DNA of 64,000 nucleotides, from NCBI GenBank assembly GCA_009739215.1, contig VSJF01000003.1, positions 186,001 to 250,000 on the forward strand, in the 5' to 3' direction. This document shows positions 60,801 to 64,000 of the stretch, piece by piece; the stretch's first letter is position 1, and the number at the start of each line of letters is the position of its first letter. A model generated the notes under the pieces. That model saw only the letters and a list, made by a program, of their open reading frames with translations, had not been told where the DNA came from and ran no database searches. This stretch comes from Floccularia luteovirens. Its lineage: Eukaryota > Basidiomycota > Agaricomycetes > Agaricales > Squamanitaceae. The position numbers and the translations under genes are program-made.

Positions 60801-62766
60801 GAACAAGACGCATGGTACTTACATGGTACTCACACCGCATCCATTGTTCCTGTCCACTGAACATTGAATACGTGAGCTCCGATCGCAGGGTGGTGAGTTC
60901 GTGGTAGGTTCAACGTACACCCACTATGATATCGCCGCCCCTCCTATGTGTTCTCCTTTTTTGATTTAGATCAACACGAGATGAGGTGAACGCGGTGTTG
61001 GCGCGTGCTTTTTGTGTGGCGTTTTTATTTTTGCGCACTGCATCTATACAGCTGGCAAGACAACACCTCTCCCAATCAAAATTTAGAAGAAACTTCCAAA
61101 CTCTATATTAGACCAGGTCCAGACGCTGTACCACCGACCGCTTCCCAGCACCTCAAAAAACTCCAGATCAAACAATCTGTCAGTTCAACAACTTGTCCGA
61201 CTCGTTTGATCCTGCGATCCGCCTGTACATAATAGGCAACGGCACGAAGTATACCATGAGCGTTGAATAGAATAAACACAAGATGATAGGAAAAACGTGT
61301 TTTTTTGGAATGAAGAAACGTCAAATTTCACCGGGGGGCATGTGGAGTTCTAGAATTACGTTTGTACGTACTATAAGGTGTTTAAACCAGATCGCGCAAC
61401 CCGCACATACACACACGCCCTCTTTATTTGATCTACTGATACCGGCACAGAGATGGCCATACAAGGCAAAGAATACATCTCCTAATGTTGTACAAGACAT
61501 TTGATGTGCTGACAGCGACGTGTAACATGGCAGGATGGCAGGAAGAACAAGATGAAACGTACCGTAATCACGAGATTCCCGCCCTTCTCCCTGATGGGGC
61601 TTTTTTCAAGATTTCTGGCTCACTCGGGTGTCTAATACGTCCGTCCCAATCCCACTTTAAACTCTTACAGGTTTTTTCCTTACAGGTTTTTCCCTTATTA
61701 GTGAATTTCACGAGGTTTTTTTGTGATGCCTTGACGATGGTTTGATCGTGCAAAGAGATTTTTTTAATATATCCCAATTTCCTCTTTCGATTCTTCTAAA
61801 AGAATCTCGTGCAAGATTCGATTGTTGACTTTTGGATCTATGGGAATGTGCAGTAGCGCATCAAGAACTAATTAATCTAATCACAAACAGGGTGGAACAG
61901 TCAAAGCGAAAGTATGATCTATAGGTGTTGTCAGAAAGGGTATCGGATTTTTTTCTTTTTGTACTGGAAGTTACATACTACTTTTCAATGCAAAAGTAAG
62001 GTTCTATAAACCAGTCGAACAAGTACAATTTATTCCGACGGAAAATTATCTTCAGGAGTGAGAAGTTGGAAGTATGTATTGGAAGGATGTCACGCCACTC
62101 GGACACCCCTCGCCACATAGTACACGCAAGTACACATAACAAACAAACTGCACGAAAGCTGAAAACAGAATTCGGGATTCAAAAACGCAACTTATCCTGA
62201 CATGGTTTGGAGAAGACAAAAACATTGCGCGAGTCCGAGCGAGTGCTAGTCCAAGAAAGAAGAGAAAGCAAGAAATCAGAAATAAGAGCAAGACGGAAAA
62301 AGAGATAGCTTCCACGCCCACGCCACAACGCCTGTCTTGGTTGATCTGTCAAGCCGAGTTTGATCTGCTCAGAATGAAGGGTGTTAGAGTATGGAGTCGC
62401 CCTGTAAGTGTGCATCTCCCGCGCACACAAGCACTTTCGTACAACTTGCTATCTCCGAAGGCGTGATCGGCTATGAGAGATAAGAGTTCACCCACACCGG
62501 TTACCGTAAACACCCTCCTCTCCTCTCCTCCCCGAAATCCTGCGTTCCCCTTCCCAAGCATTTGTCTTTTGATTTCCTCGACCAAACCAGCAATAGCAGC
62601 CAAAACAGACGCGCGCCGTTATGACGACCCGAGGAAGCACTGAACTGAAGACTGAGTCGTCCCCACCACGCCACATCATTATCATTACTGCATTATCGTC
62701 CTCGTTTCCTCCGCATGATTAAATGCGATCTTATCAGGTACTACACATAGATGAGGACTTGTTCTC
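57875..62766. other. 4.9-kb gene-free region upstream of the cyclin
   Basis: No gene or RNA supported on either strand. Numerous short ORFs do not chain. It includes a short tandem repeat TTACAGGTTTTT(T)CCC at about 61667-61697. It may serve as an extended regulatory region of the cyclin or hold unrecognised non-coding transcripts. Confidence 0.5.
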
Positions 62767-64000
62767 ACATGCCCTCAGCGCCTGGTGTCTTGCCTTTGTT
62801 CTTGCTCCCCTTCGGTCTGCCTCTGGGTCGCTTCGAAGCTCCTGGACGAGTATCCGCATCACTGACAGATCCTGTTGTTGTCCTGCGTTTAACGCTAGAT
62901 TGAACTTGCGCTTGGTTCTGTTCGTCATTTCCGTTGAGTCTGCGCTCATTTAGATATCTGAGGTTGCGAAAACAATAAACAGTCAGTATGGTGTGGCGCC
63001 GAAGAAAGGATCAACGAAAAAAAGTCTAGTTTAAATAATTGCGAATAGCGCGCAATATGCAGGAATATGTATATATATGGAAGAAGGAGAAATTGAATCT
63101 GCGAGTTCTGGTTGGATGTGATTTATCGAATGGAACCAACATCCGAATTCCAGCTAAAGTTGAGCGCCTAGAATTTTACCAAGGTGATGTCGAAGCATTT
63201 ACCCAATACAGCACAATGACGAACCAGATTTGAAGCGAGAAGAAGTGGGGTGCATGGAGAATCAGAAAAATGACTCGTTGCAGGTGATCGACCAAAAACT
63301 CAAGATGGCAAAGAGAAACAGCCAAAGTAATGCCAACTCACGAAGACGTTTTTTCATCTAGTGTGCTTTGTAAACTTGGCAGTGGACCTTGTCCAAGCTC
63401 CTGTCTTAACCTGTCGACATCACGTTTTGCAATGGCATATTCGCCTTCCGTTAGTTGGTTTATCTTGAGACGGATCTCTTCACATCTATGTCCGGGTTGA
63501 GTGTCAACAAAGCGTTGAAGGAAGAGGGGTAATATCAAATCACTCTTTTGTAAACGAAGATTCCATCAAATCAGCCTGTTCATATCAGGAAAATTAACAA
63601 ATATATTCGATAAATACAAAGAAGCATATGCTTCTACCTTGTCTCGGTCTTCATTAATCTAGCTAGGCGATAAACATTTGTCACGACAAAAAAACTGCTA
63701 ACTGTTAGCTCACCTCTCTAAGGGAGTTCAACAATTTGGTTCGTTCACTTTCCAACCTGCAATACCGCAACGTGTTCAGTCACAACGAGGCCAGCCACGA
63801 GGACAATGATGTCTTACTTGTTCTTTTGTTCGCGAATGTCCTGTATAGCCTTGTTCTTTTGTTCCAATGAAGCATGGGCTGATAAGATGTGCGCGGTGTG
63901 CAGTTGTAGCGTAAGTGCATGTTTCCTGATTTTCAAGTAAGCAACAAAAACACATTGTATCAAAGTATAAAAGGCAATGAAAGTGCTATGATCAACACGC
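62767..64000 (-). CDS. Coiled-coil protein with C-terminal AT-hook (5' part outside window)
   Basis: Minus-strand exons in order: LHTAHILSAHASLEQKNKAI (63824-63926), LESERTKLLNSLRE (about 63714-63756), a 21-nt exon INEDRDK (about 63641-63661), ADLMESSFTKE (about 63547-63580), CEEIRLKINQLTEGEYAIAK and DVDRLRQELGQGPLPSLQ (63345-63489). A final exon (62767 to about 62956) reads YLNERRLNGNDEQ, then KRRTTTGSVSDADT and KRPRGRPKGSKNKGK, with a stop at 62767-62769. The heptad-rich text predicts a long coiled coil. RGRPKGSKNK is an AT-hook core (GRP) for minor-groove DNA binding, so a chromatin role is likely. The last intron is about 390 nt, unusually long here. I do not recognise the family. Confidence 0.75.

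Noticed and set aside
62734..62949. 71-codon minus ORF with its own ATG
   Set aside because: It is in the wrong frame. The AT-hook exon of the coiled-coil gene occupies the same DNA in another frame with a coherent splice acceptor.
63039..63233. 64-codon plus ORF inside the long last intron of the AT-hook gene
   Set aside because: No motif. It is antisense to the gene and starts within intron sequence.

Overview
The window is nuclear DNA of a filamentous basidiomycete, most likely an Agaricomycete. Genes are split by many introns of about 50-60 nt with GT..AG ends, and the marker families fit: a DUF7918-type protein, a Mif2/CENP-C protein, a Pho80/Pcl-type cyclin and a CBM1 cellulose-binding module. 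No bacterial operon, rRNA, tRNA or CRISPR signal was seen. All exon joins are read by eye, so spans are firmer than internal splice sites.

Left part (1-9.8 kb): the 3' end of a P4-ATPase lipid flippase (+), then three minus-strand genes: a DUF7918-like protein, a 916-aa disordered Ser-rich protein whose start codon appears split by an intron, and a TRF4-type nuclear poly(A) polymerase. 9.9-25 kb is an accessory block. It holds four gene-length minus-strand copies plus two 3' fragments of one family: secreted, Cys-rich, Pro/Gly-linker proteins ending in a NucA/NucB-type nuclease domain. Copies A/B and C/D are sister pairs. B and D look intact, A carries frameshifts, and C is a pseudogene. A 645-bp TA-flanked inverted-repeat element sits in one fragment and a 1.45-kb insertion sits in copy C. 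This expanding and decaying array is the most unusual part of the window.

Middle (25-38 kb): an unknown gene with a frame break, COX16, adenylosuccinate synthetase (ADE12), and an atypical SDR. A 1.38-kb near-perfect palindrome (arms about 350 bp, about 99% identical) lies in repeat-rich DNA. Then come a nuclear basic-region protein with a poly-Q tract and an F-box protein.

Right part (38-64 kb): MIF2 (kinetochore) and MTU1/SLM3 (mitochondrial tRNA thiolation) diverge from a 137-bp gap. They are followed by a CBM1-carrying small secreted protein, an acyl-CoA synthetase/4-coumarate-CoA-ligase-like enzyme, a PNS1/CTL choline-transporter-like protein, a Pcl cyclin, and a coiled-coil AT-hook protein truncated by the window edge. 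Two long gene-poor stretches (50.1-56.8 kb and 57.9-62.8 kb) flank the cyclin. Housekeeping genes show no functional clustering. The only local family expansion is the nuclease-domain array.
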